A stretch of 46,706 nt of DNA from Streptococcus pseudopneumoniae ATCC BAA-960 = CCUG 49455 (GCF_002087075.1 NZ_MWSM01000002.1:1-46706); one strand, 5' to 3'; positions 25,623 to 36,957 are shown, numbered from the stretch's first letter. Notes: a model not told the origin generated them from the letters alone. Program-made: numbers and translations.

Positions 25623-26754
25623 AATGTTAGCTTTGATTCTTGCTGGTGGGCAAGGAACTCGTCTCGGTAAACTCACTCAAAGCATCGCAAAACCAGCTGT
25701 GCAATTTGGTGGGCGCTACCGTATCATTGACTTTGCCCTATCAAACTGTGCCAACTCAGGGATTCATAATGTTGGGGTCATTACACAGTATCAACCTCTT
25801 GCTCTCAACAATCATATTGGGAACGGTTCAAGCTGGGGACTAGATGGTATCAATTCTGGTGTTTCTATTCTTCAACCTTATTCTGCCAGTGAAGGAAATC
25901 GTTGGTTTGAAGGGACTAGTCACGCTATTTACCAAAATATCGACTATATCGACAGTGTCAACCCTGAGTATGTCTTGATTTTGTCTGGGGACCACATCTA
26001 CAAAATGGACTATGATGATATGCTCCAGTCTCATAAGGATAATAATGCCAGCTTGACAGTAGCCGTTTTAGACGTCCCTCTTAAAGAAGCAAGCCGTTTT
26101 GGTATCATGAACACAGATGCTAACAATCGTATTGTTGAATTTGAAGAAAAACCAGCTCAACCTAAATCTACAAAAGCTTCTATGGGAATCTACATTTTTG
26201 ATTGGCAACGCCTTCGTAATATGTTAGTCGCTGCTGAAAAGAGCAATGTAGATATGTCAGATTTTGGTAAAAATGTCATTCCAAATTACCTTGAGTCAGG
26301 TGAAAGTGTTTATGCTTACGAATTTAGCGGTTACTGGAAAGATGTTGGTACGATTGAGTCTCTTTGGGAAGCGAACATGGAGTACATTTCTCCAGAGAAT
26401 GCCTTGGATAGTCGTAACCGTCAATGGAAGATTTACTCAAGAAACTTGATTTCACCACCAAACTTCCTCGGAGCAAATGCTGATGTGGAAGACTCATTAG
26501 TTGTAGACGGATGTTTCGTTGATGGAACTGTTAAACATTCTATCCTTTCAACAGGCGCGCAAGTTCGCGAAGGAGCGGAAGTTGTTGATTCAGTTATCAT
26601 GAGTGGAGCTATCATTGGTCAAGGAGCTAAGATTAAACGTGCCATTATTGGTGAAGGTGCGATTATTTCTGACGGTGTCGAAATTGATGGAACAGATGAA
26701 GTACAAGTTGTAGGATATAATGAAGTAGTGGGGGTAGCAACAGATGAAGATTGA
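25612..26754 (+). CDS. glgC: Glucose-1-phosphate adenylyltransferase, catalytic subunit
   Basis: GlgC makes ADP-glucose from glucose-1-phosphate and ATP, the committed step of glycogen synthesis. The 380 residues have the nucleotide-binding loop [13 protein letters not shown] (about residues 9-21), the catalytic region [15 protein letters not shown] and a left-handed beta-helix of hexapeptide repeats at the C-terminus (from about 290). It is paired with GlgD, as in Bacillus and streptococci. The start lies within the end of glgB behind AAAGGAG; its end overlaps glgD by 11 bases. Confidence 0.96.
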   Translation: MKNEMLALILAGGQGTRLGKLTQSIAKPAVQFGGRYRIIDFALSNCANSGIHNVGVITQYQPLALNNHIGNGSSWGLDGINSGVSILQPYSASEGNRWFEGTSHAIYQNIDYIDSVNPEYVLILSGDHIYKMDYDDMLQSHKDNNASLTVAVLDVPLKEASRFGIMNTDANNRIVEFEEKPAQPKSTKASMGIYIFDWQRLRNMLVAAEKSNVDMSDFGKNVIPNYLESGESVYAYEFSGYWKDVGTIESLWEANMEYISPENALDSRNRQWKIYSRNLISPPNFLGANADVEDSLVVDGCFVDGTVKHSILSTGAQVREGAEVVDSVIMSGAIIGQGAKIKRAIIGEGAIISDGVEIDGTDEVQVVGYNEVVGVATDED

Positions 26755-27883
26755 TAAATATTCTGCCATTTTAGGAAACACAGTTGGTTTTCACGATATG
26801 TCGACATTGACAGACCACCGTCCAGTAGCAAGTTTGCCATTTGGTGGGAAATATCGTTTGATTGACTTCCCACTTTCAAGCCTTGCTAATGCAGGTGTTC
26901 GTAGTGTCTTTGGTATTTTCCAGCAGGATAATATCAGCTCAGTCTTTGACCATATTCGTTCAGGACGCGAGTGGGGCTTATCAACCCTTCTTAGCCATTA
27001 CTATCTAGGAATTTACAATACCCGTGTAGAAAGTAGCACAGTTGGAAAAGAATACTACCAACAGCTTCTCACTTATTTGAAACGTTCTGGGTCAAACCAA
27101 ACAGTTTCACTCAACTGTGATGTTTTGATTAACATTGATTTGAACCAAGTTTTCCATCTACATAGTACAACAAAAGGGCCTATCACTGTAGTTTATAAAA
27201 AACTAGCTAAGAAAGATATTTCAGAAGTAAATGCAATCTTAGAAGTGGATGAAACAGACCATGTTCGTTCTCATAAACTCTTTGATAGCAAGTCAACAGC
27301 TGAAACGTTCAATATGTCTACAGATATCTTTGTCGTTGATACACCTTGGTTGATTGAACGCTTGGAAGAAGAAGCTAAAAAAGAACATCCAGAGAAGTTG
27401 CGTTATGTTTTACGGGATTTGGCTGCAAAAGAGGGAGCTTTCGCCTACGAATACACAGGCTATCTAGCCAATATTCACTCTGTAGAGTCTTATTACCAAG
27501 CTAATAAAGATATGCTTGAATCGCAAAAATTCTATTCTCTTTTCTCACCAAACCAAAAGATTTATACAAAGGTTAAGAACGAAGAACCAACTTACTATGC
27601 TAATACATCTAAAGTAAGCACTTCTCAGTTTGCGTCTGGTAGTATCATTGAAGGTCAAGTTGCTAATTCTGTTCTATCACGTAATATTCATGTTCATAAG
27701 GATAGCTTGGTTAAAGATAGCCTGCTCTTCCCTCGTGTTGTTATTGGAGAAGGAGCTCAGGTTGAATATGCTATCTTGGACAAGGGTGTTGAAGTTGAGC
27801 CTGGTGTTGTGATTCGAGGAACTGCAGAACATCCAGTTGTCGTTAAGAAAGGTAGCAAAGTAACAGAGGATATTCATTCATGA
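26744..27883 (+). CDS. glgD: GlgD, non-catalytic subunit of ADP-glucose pyrophosphorylase
   Basis: This 379-residue protein is homologous to GlgC over its length but lacks the key catalytic features: the GGxGTR loop is replaced by [11 protein letters not shown] (residues 10-20) and the metal-binding LSGDH segment reads [10 protein letters not shown]. GlgD proteins form heteromers with GlgC and raise its activity or change its control. The C-terminal beta-helix is retained. The gene starts within glgC and ends four bases inside glgA, so the three are translated as one unit. Confidence 0.93.
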   Translation: MKIDKYSAILGNTVGFHDMSTLTDHRPVASLPFGGKYRLIDFPLSSLANAGVRSVFGIFQQDNISSVFDHIRSGREWGLSTLLSHYYLGIYNTRVESSTVGKEYYQQLLTYLKRSGSNQTVSLNCDVLINIDLNQVFHLHSTTKGPITVVYKKLAKKDISEVNAILEVDETDHVRSHKLFDSKSTAETFNMSTDIFVVDTPWLIERLEEEAKKEHPEKLRYVLRDLAAKEGAFAYEYTGYLANIHSVESYYQANKDMLESQKFYSLFSPNQKIYTKVKNEEPTYYANTSKVSTSQFASGSIIEGQVANSVLSRNIHVHKDSLVKDSLLFPRVVIGEGAQVEYAILDKGVEVEPGVVIRGTAEHPVVVKKGSKVTEDIHS

Positions 27884-29313
27884 AAATTTTATTTGTAGCA
27901 GCAGAGGGTGCACCCTTTTCAAAAACAGGTGGTCTGGGAGACGTCATTGGCGCTCTTCCTAAATCACTGGTAAAAGCGGGACATGAAGTTGCAGTAATTT
28001 TACCCTACTATGACATGGTAGAGGCTAAATTTGGAAATCAGATTGAAGATGTTCTTCATTTTGAGGTGAGTGTTGGTTGGCGCAGACAGTACTGTGGGAT
28101 TAAGAAAACAGTTTTGAACGGAGTGACTTTCTACTTTATCGACAGCCAATATTATTTCTTCCGTGGTCATGTTTACGGTGATTTTGATGATGGGGAACGT
28201 TTCGCTTTCTTCCAACTGGCTGCCATTGAGGCTATGGAAAGGATTGACTTCATTCCTGACCTTCTCCATGTTCATGACTACCATACAGCCATGATACCGT
28301 TCTTGTTAAAGGAAAAATACCGTTGGATTCAAGCCTATCAAGGAATTAAAACTGTTTTAACCATTCATAATTTGGAATTTCAAGGACAATTTTCAGAAGG
28401 AATGTTATGGGATTTGTTTGGAGTTGGCTTTGAACGTTATGCTGATGGTACCCTTCGCTGGAACAACTGTCTGAACTGGATGAAGGCTGGTATTCTTTAT
28501 GCTGACCGTGTTTCAACCGTTTCACCTAGCTATGCTCATGAAATTATGACCAGTCAGTTCGGATGTAACTTGGATCAAATTCTTCGAATGGAGTCTGGCA
28601 AGGTGTCTGGTATCGTGAACGGGATTGATGCTGACCTGTATAATCCTCAGACGGATGCTCTTTTAGACTATCATTTTAATCAGGAAGATTTGTCTGGAAA
28701 AGCTCAGAACAAGGCAAAATTACAAGAAAGAGTTGCCTTGCCAGTTAGAGCTGACGTTCCACTGGTGGGAATTGTTTCTCGTTTGACACGTCAAAAAGGT
28801 TTTGATGTGGTGGTCGAAAGTCTGCACCATATCTTGCAGGAAGATGTCCAGATTGTTCTTTTGGGAACTGGAGATCCAGCCTTTGAAGGAGCTTTCTCAT
28901 GGTTTGCTCAAATCTACCCAGACAAGCTATCAGCAAATATCACTTTTGATGTCAAACTAGCTCAAGAAATCTACGCTGCCTGTGACCTCTTCCTCATGCC
29001 GAGTCGTTTTGAACCGTGTGGCTTGTCTCAAATGATGGCTATGCGTTATGGAACCTTGCCATTGGTTCATGAAGTTGGTGGCTTGCGAGATACTGTTCGC
29101 GCTTTTAATCCAATCGAAGGAAGCGGTACTGGCTTTAGCTTTGACAATCTATCACCTTATTGGTTAAATTGGACTTTCCAAACAGCTTTGGACTTGTATA
29201 GAAACCATCCTGATGTTTGGAGAAATCTACAAAAACAAGCTATGGAGTGTGATTTCTCATGGGATACAGCCTGCAAGTCATATCTTGACTTGTACCATAG
29301 TTTAGTTAATTAA
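27880..29313 (+). CDS. glgA: Glycogen synthase (ADP-glucose)
   Basis: GlgA adds glucose from ADP-glucose to alpha-1,4 chains. The 477-residue protein is a GT5 enzyme with KTGGLGDV (residues 15-22, Lys15 binding ADP-glucose) and the C-terminal nucleotide-sugar part with [22 protein letters not shown] overlaps the glgD stop by four bases (ATGA). It is the last gene of the operon; no glycogen phosphorylase gene follows in this window, so breakdown must rely on a phosphorylase elsewhere plus the pullulanase upstream. Confidence 0.96.
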   Translation: MKILFVAAEGAPFSKTGGLGDVIGALPKSLVKAGHEVAVILPYYDMVEAKFGNQIEDVLHFEVSVGWRRQYCGIKKTVLNGVTFYFIDSQYYFFRGHVYGDFDDGERFAFFQLAAIEAMERIDFIPDLLHVHDYHTAMIPFLLKEKYRWIQAYQGIKTVLTIHNLEFQGQFSEGMLWDLFGVGFERYADGTLRWNNCLNWMKAGILYADRVSTVSPSYAHEIMTSQFGCNLDQILRMESGKVSGIVNGIDADLYNPQTDALLDYHFNQEDLSGKAQNKAKLQERVALPVRADVPLVGIVSRLTRQKGFDVVVESLHHILQEDVQIVLLGTGDPAFEGAFSWFAQIYPDKLSANITFDVKLAQEIYAACDLFLMPSRFEPCGLSQMMAMRYGTLPLVHEVGGLRDTVRAFNPIEGSGTGFSFDNLSPYWLNWTFQTALDLYRNHPDVWRNLQKQAMECDFSWDTACKSYLDLYHSLVN

Positions 29314-29317
29314 TAGA

Positions 29318-29348
29318 TAAAATCGTATGATGACTTCATACGATTTTT
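29318..29348 (+). terminator. Terminator of the glg operon
   Basis: AAATCGTATGA and TCATACGATTT form an 11-bp stem with a short loop followed by a T-run. Confidence 0.85.
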
Positions 29349-29371
29349 AGGCTGTTTAGAGAGGAGAAGGT

Positions 29372-30016
29372 ATGTCTCAAGTAAAAGGATTGTGTGTTAT
29401 GGATGTGGATGGAACCTTAATCCTAGAAGAAGTGATTGATTTGTTGGGAAGAGAGGTAGGTCGTGAGGAGGAAATTTCGCAGATTACAAGTCGAGCAATG
29501 CGAGGAGAGTTGGACTTTGAAAGCAGTTTACGAGACAGAGTTTCCTTGTTGGAAGGCCTTCCTATTTCGGTCTTTGATACAGTCTTCAACTCTATTCATC
29601 TAACGCCAAATGCCCAAGAATTCATCTCTATTCTCCAACAGAATGGCATTCTAGTTGGTCTGGTGTCTGGTGGCTTTACACCAATAGTTGAGAGATTAGC
29701 AAAATCACTTGGCATTGCCTATTTCTCTGCCAATCAACTTGAAGTCAAAGATGGTCTTCTAACAGGAAAATTAGTTGGACAAATTATCAGTCCCCAGGTC
29801 AAAAAAGAGACTCTGGAAAAATGGAGAGAGAAACTCAAACTTCCTAAAGAAAGAACGGTTGCAATCGGTGATGGGGCCAATGATTTATTGATGTTGAAGT
29901 CGGCGGGACTAGGAATCGCTTTTTGTGCCAAAGAAGTACTCAAAAAAGAAATACCGAATCATGTTGACAAGAGGGATTTTTTAGAAGTTCTTCCTTTGAT
30001 TGACTGTTTAGAATGA
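29372..30016 (+). CDS. HAD-family phosphatase (SerB-like)
   Basis: The 214-residue protein shows HAD motifs in order: DVDGT (residues 11-15, nucleophile Asp11), SGG in LVSGGFTPIV, a lysine before the acidic motif, and GDGANDLLML. The arrangement, with the cap inserted after motif I, is that of phosphoserine phosphatase (SerB), the last step of serine synthesis. The substrate is not certain, since other small HAD enzymes share this build, so I give no symbol. Its ribosome binding site is GAGAGGAG, and the glycerate kinase gene starts nine bases after its stop. Confidence 0.85.
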   Translation: MSQVKGLCVMDVDGTLILEEVIDLLGREVGREEEISQITSRAMRGELDFESSLRDRVSLLEGLPISVFDTVFNSIHLTPNAQEFISILQQNGILVGLVSGGFTPIVERLAKSLGIAYFSANQLEVKDGLLTGKLVGQIISPQVKKETLEKWREKLKLPKERTVAIGDGANDLLMLKSAGLGIAFCAKEVLKKEIPNHVDKRDFLEVLPLIDCLE

Positions 30017-30055
30017 GGGAAAATATGAAGATTGTAATTGCACCGGATTCGTTTA

Positions 30056-31146
30056 ATACTATCCTAAAATCAAAAAACATCTTATAATAGTAGTTATGAA
30101 ACTTACAAACGAAGAAACACAAAAAATTGAACAACTCCTAAGAGATTCATCGTACGCCAAATATCACAAACGTCTACAGATTATTTATTTTCGCTCAAAA
30201 GAAAAGAGTTATAAGGAAATCATGGATCTGCTAGATTGCAATAAAACAACTGTTTGGAGGAATTTGAAAAAATATAAGGAGTTTGGTTTAGAAGCGCTTC
30301 TTCAAGAGACCCGTGGTGGACGTCATAGAGAATATATGACTTACGAAGAAGAACAAGCATTTTTAAAACGTCATATAGAAGCTGCTCAGGCTGGGGAATT
30401 TGTAACTGTCAATTAGTTATTTGAAGCCTATCAAAAAGAGATTGGTCGCACTTCCACACGTGATGGTTTCTATTATCTCCTGAAACGACATGGTTGGCGA
30501 ACGGTCACTCCTCGACCTGAGCATCCCAAGAAGGCAGACGCTCAGACAATTGAGACGTCTAAAAATAAAATCTAGATTCGAAACCTTAAGTAAGCGCTTT
30601 AAAGAAGAGGGGACTTATAACAAAGTACGTTTGATGTACCAAGATGAAGCTGGTTTCGGAAGAATCAGTAAGATGAGTTCTTGTTGGGCTCCTCAAGGAA
30701 TCCGACCTAGCATTCCTAGTCATTATATGCGAGAATATCGCTATTGTTATGGGGCAGTAGATGCTCAGACAGGAGATTCCTTTTTCCTCATTGCTGGAGG
30801 ATGCAATACTGAGTGGATCAATGAATTTCTAAGGCAAGTCTCACAAGCTTATCCAGATGACTATATTTTACTTGTCATGGATAATGCTATATGGCATAAA
30901 TCAAATACCTTAGAGATTCCAAGTAATATTGAGTTGGCTTTTATCCCACCTTATACTCCAGAAATGAACCCTATTGAACAAGTATGGAAAGAAATTCGAA
31001 AACGAGGTTTCAAAAATAAGGCTTTCCAAACATTGGAAGCCGTCATTGATAAGCTTCAAGAAGTTATTCAAGGACTGGAAAAAAGCGTTTTAAAGTCCAC
31101 TGTCAGCAGACAATGGACAAGGTTGCTTTTTGAAAATGATTGAGTA
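30056..31146 (+). mobile_element. IS630-type insertion sequence (IS630-Spn1-like)
   Basis: The element of about 1.09 kb lies between TA dinucleotides at 30054-30055 and 31147-31148, the target duplication expected for IS630. Its ends are imperfect inverted repeats, both beginning TACT and sharing TCAAAAA about 10 bases inward. It carries one transposase gene, broken in two places. Exact tips are uncertain by one or two bases because the sequence at the edges is A/T repetitive. Confidence 0.85.
30096..31143 (+). pseudogene. IS630-type transposase, decayed
   Basis: The N-terminal part (30096-30416) has helix-turn-helix segments (LLDCNKTTVWRNLKKYKEFG). An in-frame TAG at 30414-30416 follows FVTVN, where a glutamine codon is expected, and the same frame continues with LFEAYQKEIGR. 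Around 30565 an A-run (TCTAAAAATAAAATC) has shifted the frame; the DDE catalytic part continues in another frame from about 30570 to 31143 with YQDEAGFGR, LVMDNAIWHKS and FIPPYTPEMNPIEQVW. The ATG is seven bases after TATAAT (30083-30088) with no ribosome binding site. Without suppression and frameshifting it cannot make a full transposase. Confidence 0.85.
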
Positions 31147-32229
31147 TAAGGAAAGCTTGACAGCTCAACAGGTAGCTGAAGCAATAAAAAGAGGCTTCCA
31201 ACAATCGATAGCAGATGTAGAATGTCTCCTCTGCCCTGTTGGTGATGGGGGAGAAGGTACTGTAGATGCTATCCGACATTCTCTTGACCTAAAAGAAAAA
31301 TGGATCCAAGTGACAGACCCTTCTGGACAAAAAGAAGCCATGCGCTATTTTCAAAAAGGGGAACTGGCACTATTTGAAGTAGCTGACTTGGTTGGTCTTG
31401 GAAAAATTCCGCTAGAGAAACGAAATCCACTTCAAATCCAAACTTGTGGTATTGGAGAGTTGATTCTCCATCTCATTTCTAAAGGGATTAAAGATATTTA
31501 TATCGGTGTTGGTGGCACGGCCAGTAATGATGGAGGACTGGGGATTGCTGCTGGTTTAGGTTATCAATTTTATGATAGGGATGGAAATGTCTTGCCTGCT
31601 TCCGGTCAATCCTTATTAAACTTAGGTTCTGTTTCAATAGAAAATCGTTATGAAATTCCTGAAGATGTGCAAATTCGTATTTTAGCAGATGTCGTCAGTC
31701 CCTTATGTGGTCCTCAAGGTGCGACCTACACGTTTGGCAAGCAAAAAGGCCTAGATCCTACTATGTTTGCAGTCGTAGATCAGGCAATCCAAGATTTTTA
31801 TGAAAAAGCCTCACCTGTAACATTGGAAATTAAAGGAGCAGGAGCTGGTGGAGGCATTGCTGGCGGTTTGTGTGCCTTTGCTCAGGAAAATATCGTGTCG
31901 GGAATTGATACCTGCTTGAACTTAATCAACTTTGATAAGAAAGTTTCAGATGCTGACTTGGTGATTGTTGGAGAAGGTAGACTGGACAGTCAAAGCTTTG
32001 CTGGGAAAGCGCCTATAGGTGTTGCAAAAAGAACCCCTGTCGGAGTTCCTGTTATTGCTATTTGCGGTAGTCTTGCTGAAGATTTACCTCCCTTACCATT
32101 TGAAAATATCCAAGCCACCTTTTCTATTTTGGAGAAAAATGAACCTTTGGAAGATAGTTTGAAAAATGCCAGTCTCTATCTGGAGCACACGGCTGCCAAT
32201 ATTGGGCACTTATTAACTATGCGCAATAT

Positions 32230-32676
32230 TTAGCCAAACCATTTTTTCCATAAGGATGTTTTGGATGGTTCTTCCTTTTTAACTTCCCAAAGTTTTGGAA
32301 AAGCAAGTCGAAGATCCTTTTCTTCTACTTGAACGGGTGCATTGCTATGGATAACCAGACCGAAGGGAGAAGTAATATGCTCTTCAGATACTATGGTAGC
32401 TTGACTATCAGTTTCTTTTGCTTCTTTTAAGTAGAAAACTTGCTTGTCAAATTCGATAGTTGGTGAAATCTTCACAAATAGTGGCTCTGCTTTTTCCTGA
32501 AGGTTTTCTAAAATAGATAAAAATCCTTTTTCTAACTGAGGGCTATTTGCTGTATCAATATCTGCATATCCAAGAACTCTTTCCTCAAAAGTACCAAGAT
32601 AGCGTCTTTGCTCATCCGGATTTAATTTTGCTCCACCATGAGCTTGTTCAAGTAATTGTTTTGATAAATCTGTCAT
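32230..32676 (-). CDS. YueI-family (DUF1694) protein
   Basis: The 148-residue cytoplasmic protein matches the YueI/DUF1694 family of Firmicutes: it begins with a helical segment ([20 protein letters not shown]), then [13 protein letters not shown], which is conserved, followed by an alpha/beta part. Function is unknown. It is convergent with the glycerate kinase gene, and the two stop regions overlap by four bases. In related genomes it also stands just upstream of eno on the opposite strand. Confidence 0.8.
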   Translation of the reverse strand: MTDLSKQLLEQAHGGAKLNPDEQRRYLGTFEERVLGYADIDTANSPQLEKGFLSILENLQEKAEPLFVKISPTIEFDKQVFYLKEAKETDSQATIVSEEHITSPFGLVIHSNAPVQVEEKDLRLAFPKLWEVKKEEPSKTSLWKKWFG

Positions 32677-32772
32677 GAAAACAGTATATCATAAAAGTTA
32701 GAATAAAACAGACAAAAGAAAGCGATTACTTTATAAAGTTAAGGAAAAGTTGCACAAAGATAACGTTTTTTC

Positions 32773-32801
32773 TTGAAAAAGGAGGGGTTTTAAGGTATTA
32801 T
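32773..32801 (+). promoter_or_regulatory. Promoter of eno
   Basis: TTGAAA (32773-32778) and TATTAT (32796-32801) are 17 bases apart, followed by a 30-base leader with AAGGAG before the ATG. Confidence 0.75.
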
Positions 32802-32836
32802 AGAGGTGTAAAAAATTTAACTCATAAGGAGAGTAA

Positions 32837-34144
<1,308 letters not shown>

Positions 34145-34250
34145 AGTAGTTCAGTAAACTATTTTATCCCGAACCTTGAAATTCAAAAGTTCGGCCGTTG
34201 ATTTAACAACGTTTCTAGCCCCTCGGATTTTATCCGAAGGGCTATTTTTG
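34145..34250 (+). terminator. Structured 3' UTR and terminator of eno
   Basis: The order resembles that after rpmA: a first hairpin (TAGTT and AACTA arms near 34147-34161), the block ATCCCGAACCTTGAA (34166-34180), CCGAAC/GTTCGG and CGTTG/CAACG stems, then a strong terminator (AGCCC-TCGGAT with ATCCGA-GGGCT, 34217-34243) and a T-run. The group II intron begins right after the T-run. Confidence 0.8.
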
Positions 34251-34819
34251 GTACGACGGGCATGTCGTGCATCTGAGGTGTAAGTCCTCCGTGGGCACCC
34301 GCTACCGGTGAACCCAATAGCGATTCCCAAGCCTGACTATCGTGAGGTAGCGGGGAGAGGAAGGGATAGCGAAATCGTGGCTCTACGAACAGGAACGTGA
34401 TAGTAAGGCGTATATAGCGGATAAGGAGGCTTCAAACTCTAAAGTCCAAAAAGGTAGTCGTAACCTATATGCGTAAATCACGAGAGTAAACGAGGAAAGA
34501 TGTACGACTTATCCCGTGAGGTCTCATGAGCGCTGAATGCGTAGTAACAAGGAATCATGAGAAGTCAGCCGAACCCATAGTAGTGAGGAAACTTCTGTAA
34601 TGGAAGTGGAGCGAAGGGGTGAATACTCAAACAGTCTGGGGAGAGACTGTTTGAGGTCTGTCGCTAGAAAGAGAAAACGACAGATCGAAGTAATCCTACT
34701 TCACTTGTGTCTGTAAAACGAACGGTCTGATAGAACTGGAGTCTGTCACGTATTGACTAGATGAAGGTTCACCAATATAAGATATCCCTCAGACACCAAA
34801 ACAAGAAAGGAATAGGCAC

Positions 34820-36097
34820 ATGTCAAAATTGCTAGATAAGATAGTATCACGCGAAAATATGCTGGAAGCCTACAATCAAGTAAAATCCAATAAAGGCTCA
34901 GCTGGGATTGATGGAATGACTATAGAAGAGATGGATAATTATCTCAGACAAAACTGGCGCTTGACTAAGGAACTGATAAAACAGAGAAAATATAAGCCTC
35001 AACCAGTTCTTAGAGTTGAGATTCCTAAACCAAACGGAGGCATCCGTCAACTAGGAATTCCGACAGTGATGGATAGGATAATCCAACAAGCCATTGTCCA
35101 AGTCATGAGCCCCATTTGTGAATCTCATTTCTCAGATACGAGTTATGGCTTCAGACCAAATAGGTCATGTGAAAAAGCCATCAGGAAGTTCTTAGAGTAC
35201 TTAAATGACGGCTATGAGTGGATAGTGGATATAGACCTAGAGAAATTTTTCGATACGGTTCCTCAAGATAGATTGATGTCCTTAGTACATAATATTATCG
35301 AAGACGGAGATACGGAATCCTTGATTCGTAAGTATCTTCATTCAGGTGTTATCATTAATGGTCAGCGTCATAAAACGCTAGTTGGCACACCACAGGGAGG
35401 AAATGTATCTCCTCTCTTATCCAATATCATGCTTAATGAATTGGACAAGGAATTAGAAAAGAGGGGACTTCGATTTGTGCGCTACGCAGATGATTGTGTG
35501 ATGACGGTCGGAAGCGAGGCAGCCGCTAAGCGTGTGATGTATTCAGTTAGTCGTTTTATTGAGAAACGGCTAGGTTTGAAAGTAAATATGACCAAGACTA
35601 AGATTACCAGACCAAGAGAGCTGAAATACTTAGGTTTTGGGTTCTGGAAATCATCAGATGGTTGGAAAAGTCGTCCCCATCAAGATAGTGTTCGGAGATT
35701 TAAGTTTAAATTGAAGAAACTAACACAGAGGAAATGGAGTATAGACCTAACAAGACGTATTGAGCAACTGAATTTGTCCATTCGAGGATGGATAAACTAT
35801 TTCTCATTGGGAAATATGAAAAGTATTGTCACCAGCATAGATGAGCGCTTGCGTACTCGCCTACGAGTGATTATCTGGAAGCAATGGAAGAAGAAATCGA
35901 GACGACTATGGGGATTGCTTAAGTTAGGAGTTCCTAAATGGATAGCAGATAAGGTATCTGGCTGGGGTGACCATTATCAATTAGTAGCTCAGAAGTCGGT
36001 ACTTAAACGTGCTATATCAAAACCAGTCCTTGAAAAACGAGGACTGGTTTCGTGTTTGGATTATTACCTTGAACGACATGCGTTAAAAGTTAGTTGA
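34820..36097 (+). CDS. ltrA: Group II intron reverse transcriptase/maturase (IIC type)
   Basis: The 425-residue protein helps the intron RNA fold and copies it into DNA on insertion. Reverse-transcriptase blocks are visible in order: PKPNGGIRQLGIPTV, YGFRPNRSC, IVDIDLEKFFD, GTPQGGNVSPLLSNI and the active site RYADDC. The thumb/maturase region contains the group II segment IRGWINYF. It ends without an HNH endonuclease domain, as IIC proteins do. The ORF is intact with AAAGGA before the ATG, so the intron may be active. It lies in domain IV; the stop codon is at the edge of domain V. Confidence 0.95.
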   Translation: MSKLLDKIVSRENMLEAYNQVKSNKGSAGIDGMTIEEMDNYLRQNWRLTKELIKQRKYKPQPVLRVEIPKPNGGIRQLGIPTVMDRIIQQAIVQVMSPICESHFSDTSYGFRPNRSCEKAIRKFLEYLNDGYEWIVDIDLEKFFDTVPQDRLMSLVHNIIEDGDTESLIRKYLHSGVIINGQRHKTLVGTPQGGNVSPLLSNIMLNELDKELEKRGLRFVRYADDCVMTVGSEAAAKRVMYSVSRFIEKRLGLKVNMTKTKITRPRELKYLGFGFWKSSDGWKSRPHQDSVRRFKFKLKKLTQRKWSIDLTRRIEQLNLSIRGWINYFSLGNMKSIVTSIDERLRTRLRVIIWKQWKKKSRRLWGLLKLGVPKWIADKVSGWGDHYQLVAQKSVLKRAISKPVLEKRGLVSCLDYYLERHALKVS

Positions 36098-36160
36098 ACC
36101 GCCGTATGCCGAACGGCACGTACGGTGGTGTGAGAGGGGCTAGAGATTATCCCCTACTCG
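36096..36160 (+). ncRNA. Group II intron domains V and VI
   Basis: Domain V: arms ACCGCCGTA (36098-36106) and TACGGTGGT (36121-36129) pair with one G-U; an upper stem TGCC/GGCA with loop GAAC and a two-base CG bulge on the 3' side completes the standard shape. The catalytic triad before CGTAT is CGC (36100-36102), a mark of class IIC. Domain VI follows with GGGG/CCCC pairing around 36136-36154. Confidence 0.85.
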
Positions 36161-36180
36161 ATTTTGAGAGGCAAAACTTT

Positions 36181-36567
36181 TTAAAAAATCTTTTTCATAA
36201 CTTTATCCAGTACATTGATTGCTTCATCTTTCATGTTCTTTGTGACGTGGGTGTAGATGTAAGTAGTGACTTCAGAGTCGGAATGACCAACCCCGTCCGT
36301 GATTGTTTTTAAAGGAATTTTATTTTCTGCTAAGATGCTAATAGTGGTGTGTCTGAAGATGTGAGGGGACAGATGTTTGGGAATTGGTTTTTTAAGGCGT
36401 TCGTTTGCTCGCTGGAGAGACTTGCTCAAGACGGAACTATGAACTGGTTTTCCTGTATTGGTAACAAAAATACGGTCGCTTTTGTGCCAATTCTTATCGG
36501 TTGTTTCTCTTAGACGATTTATAGTAGGTTGAAATAATATACGAACAGCTTGATTAGGGAAATCAAA
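36181..36567 (-). pseudogene. 3' remnant of a tyrosine integrase gene
   Basis: About 129 codons of the C-terminal catalytic domain are open, down to a stop in the frame at 36570-36568. Visible catalytic residues are the HIFRHT box, GHSD and the nucleophile Tyr in TTYIYTHV. The N-terminal DNA-binding half and its start are gone; a TTG-started ORF of 82 codons exists but would lack part of the active site. The preceding part reads FVTNTGKPVHSSVLSKSLQR, typical of phage and ICE integrases. It is probably what is left of a mobile element integrated downstream of eno. Confidence 0.85.
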
Positions 36568-36633
36568 TTAATTTCTAGAAATATTTTAGCATCCACGGTG
36601 TACTATTCTAGTTTCAATTTACTATAGTTCAAT

Positions 36634-36798
36634 CATTCTATCAAGAATATTGAATATATAAAAGCGCGTACTATTAAAATTTCTTCTGATATCGAATTAG
36701 AGTCGGATGTCGATGGCGATAAATCAGATAATCTACCAGTCGACATCAAGGTACTAGGACAACACATTGAAGTGTATTCCGTACCTAAGAAACAATCA
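36634..36798 (+). pseudogene. 3' remnant of a lipid kinase gene
   Basis: The last ~54 codons of an open frame (after a TAG at 36631-36633) read ARTIKISSDIELESDVDGDK, then LPVDIKVLGQHIEVY and stop at TAA. This is the C-terminal beta-sandwich end of DAGK-family lipid kinases, comparable to the end of the intact gene at 20050-21009 (for example TPVELQVCHHHIEFFV), but it is a different paralogue. No start or ribosome binding site is present. Confidence 0.65.
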
Positions 36799-36806
36799 TA
36801 AAACTC

Positions 36807-36834
36807 AAAGCCTTGTTACCGAGGCTTTTTTTAT
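36807..36834 (+). terminator. Terminator after the lipid-kinase remnant
   Basis: AAAGCCT and AGGCTTT form a stem with an 8-base loop, followed by T residues. It probably served the full lipid kinase gene. Confidence 0.7.
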
Positions 36835-36957
36835 TATGTGATTTTCAGTAGGCAGATTTATTCTATATACAAGTAAAGCTAAGTATTTAATATTTAGCAG
36901 ATGATGAAGAAAAGAATGGATGGCCTAAATATTTTAACAGATTTACGAGACTAATCA

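Larger units (their letters stand above)
30025..32233 (+). pseudogene. glxK: Glycerate kinase gene interrupted by an IS630-type element
   Basis: The gene starts at ATG 30025 behind GAGGGA and reads MKIVIAPDSF before the insertion. From 31149 the frame resumes as [17 protein letters not shown] and runs to 32233 with family features such as [23 protein letters not shown] and [12 protein letters not shown]. The joined protein would be about 372 residues, the normal length of class II glycerate kinases (glycerate to a phosphoglycerate with ATP). Removing the element with one copy of the duplicated TA restores F-K-E-S exactly. As it stands, the front ends after 20 codons at a TAA in the element, and the rear could only be translated from ATG 31136 or TTG 31130, without the first ten residues. 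It is probably inactive. Confidence 0.93.
34251..36162 (+). mobile_element. Group IIC intron
   Basis: The intron of about 1.9 kb holds a structured 5' ribozyme region of 570 bases (34251-34819), the reverse transcriptase gene, then domains V and VI. The 5' end is placed after TTTTTG (34245-34250) because CAAAAA at 34447-34452 within domain I can pair with it as EBS1 with IBS1. The start GTACG is a variant of the usual GTGYG. Domain VI ends in CTACTCGAT with a candidate branch-point A near 36156. Location straight after a terminator, the CGC triad in domain V and the type of reverse transcriptase all agree with class IIC. Confidence 0.85.

Noticed and set aside
36094..36312. Plus-strand ORF after the intron reverse transcriptase
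   Set aside because: It covers intron domains V and VI and the antisense of the integrase remnant; not a gene.
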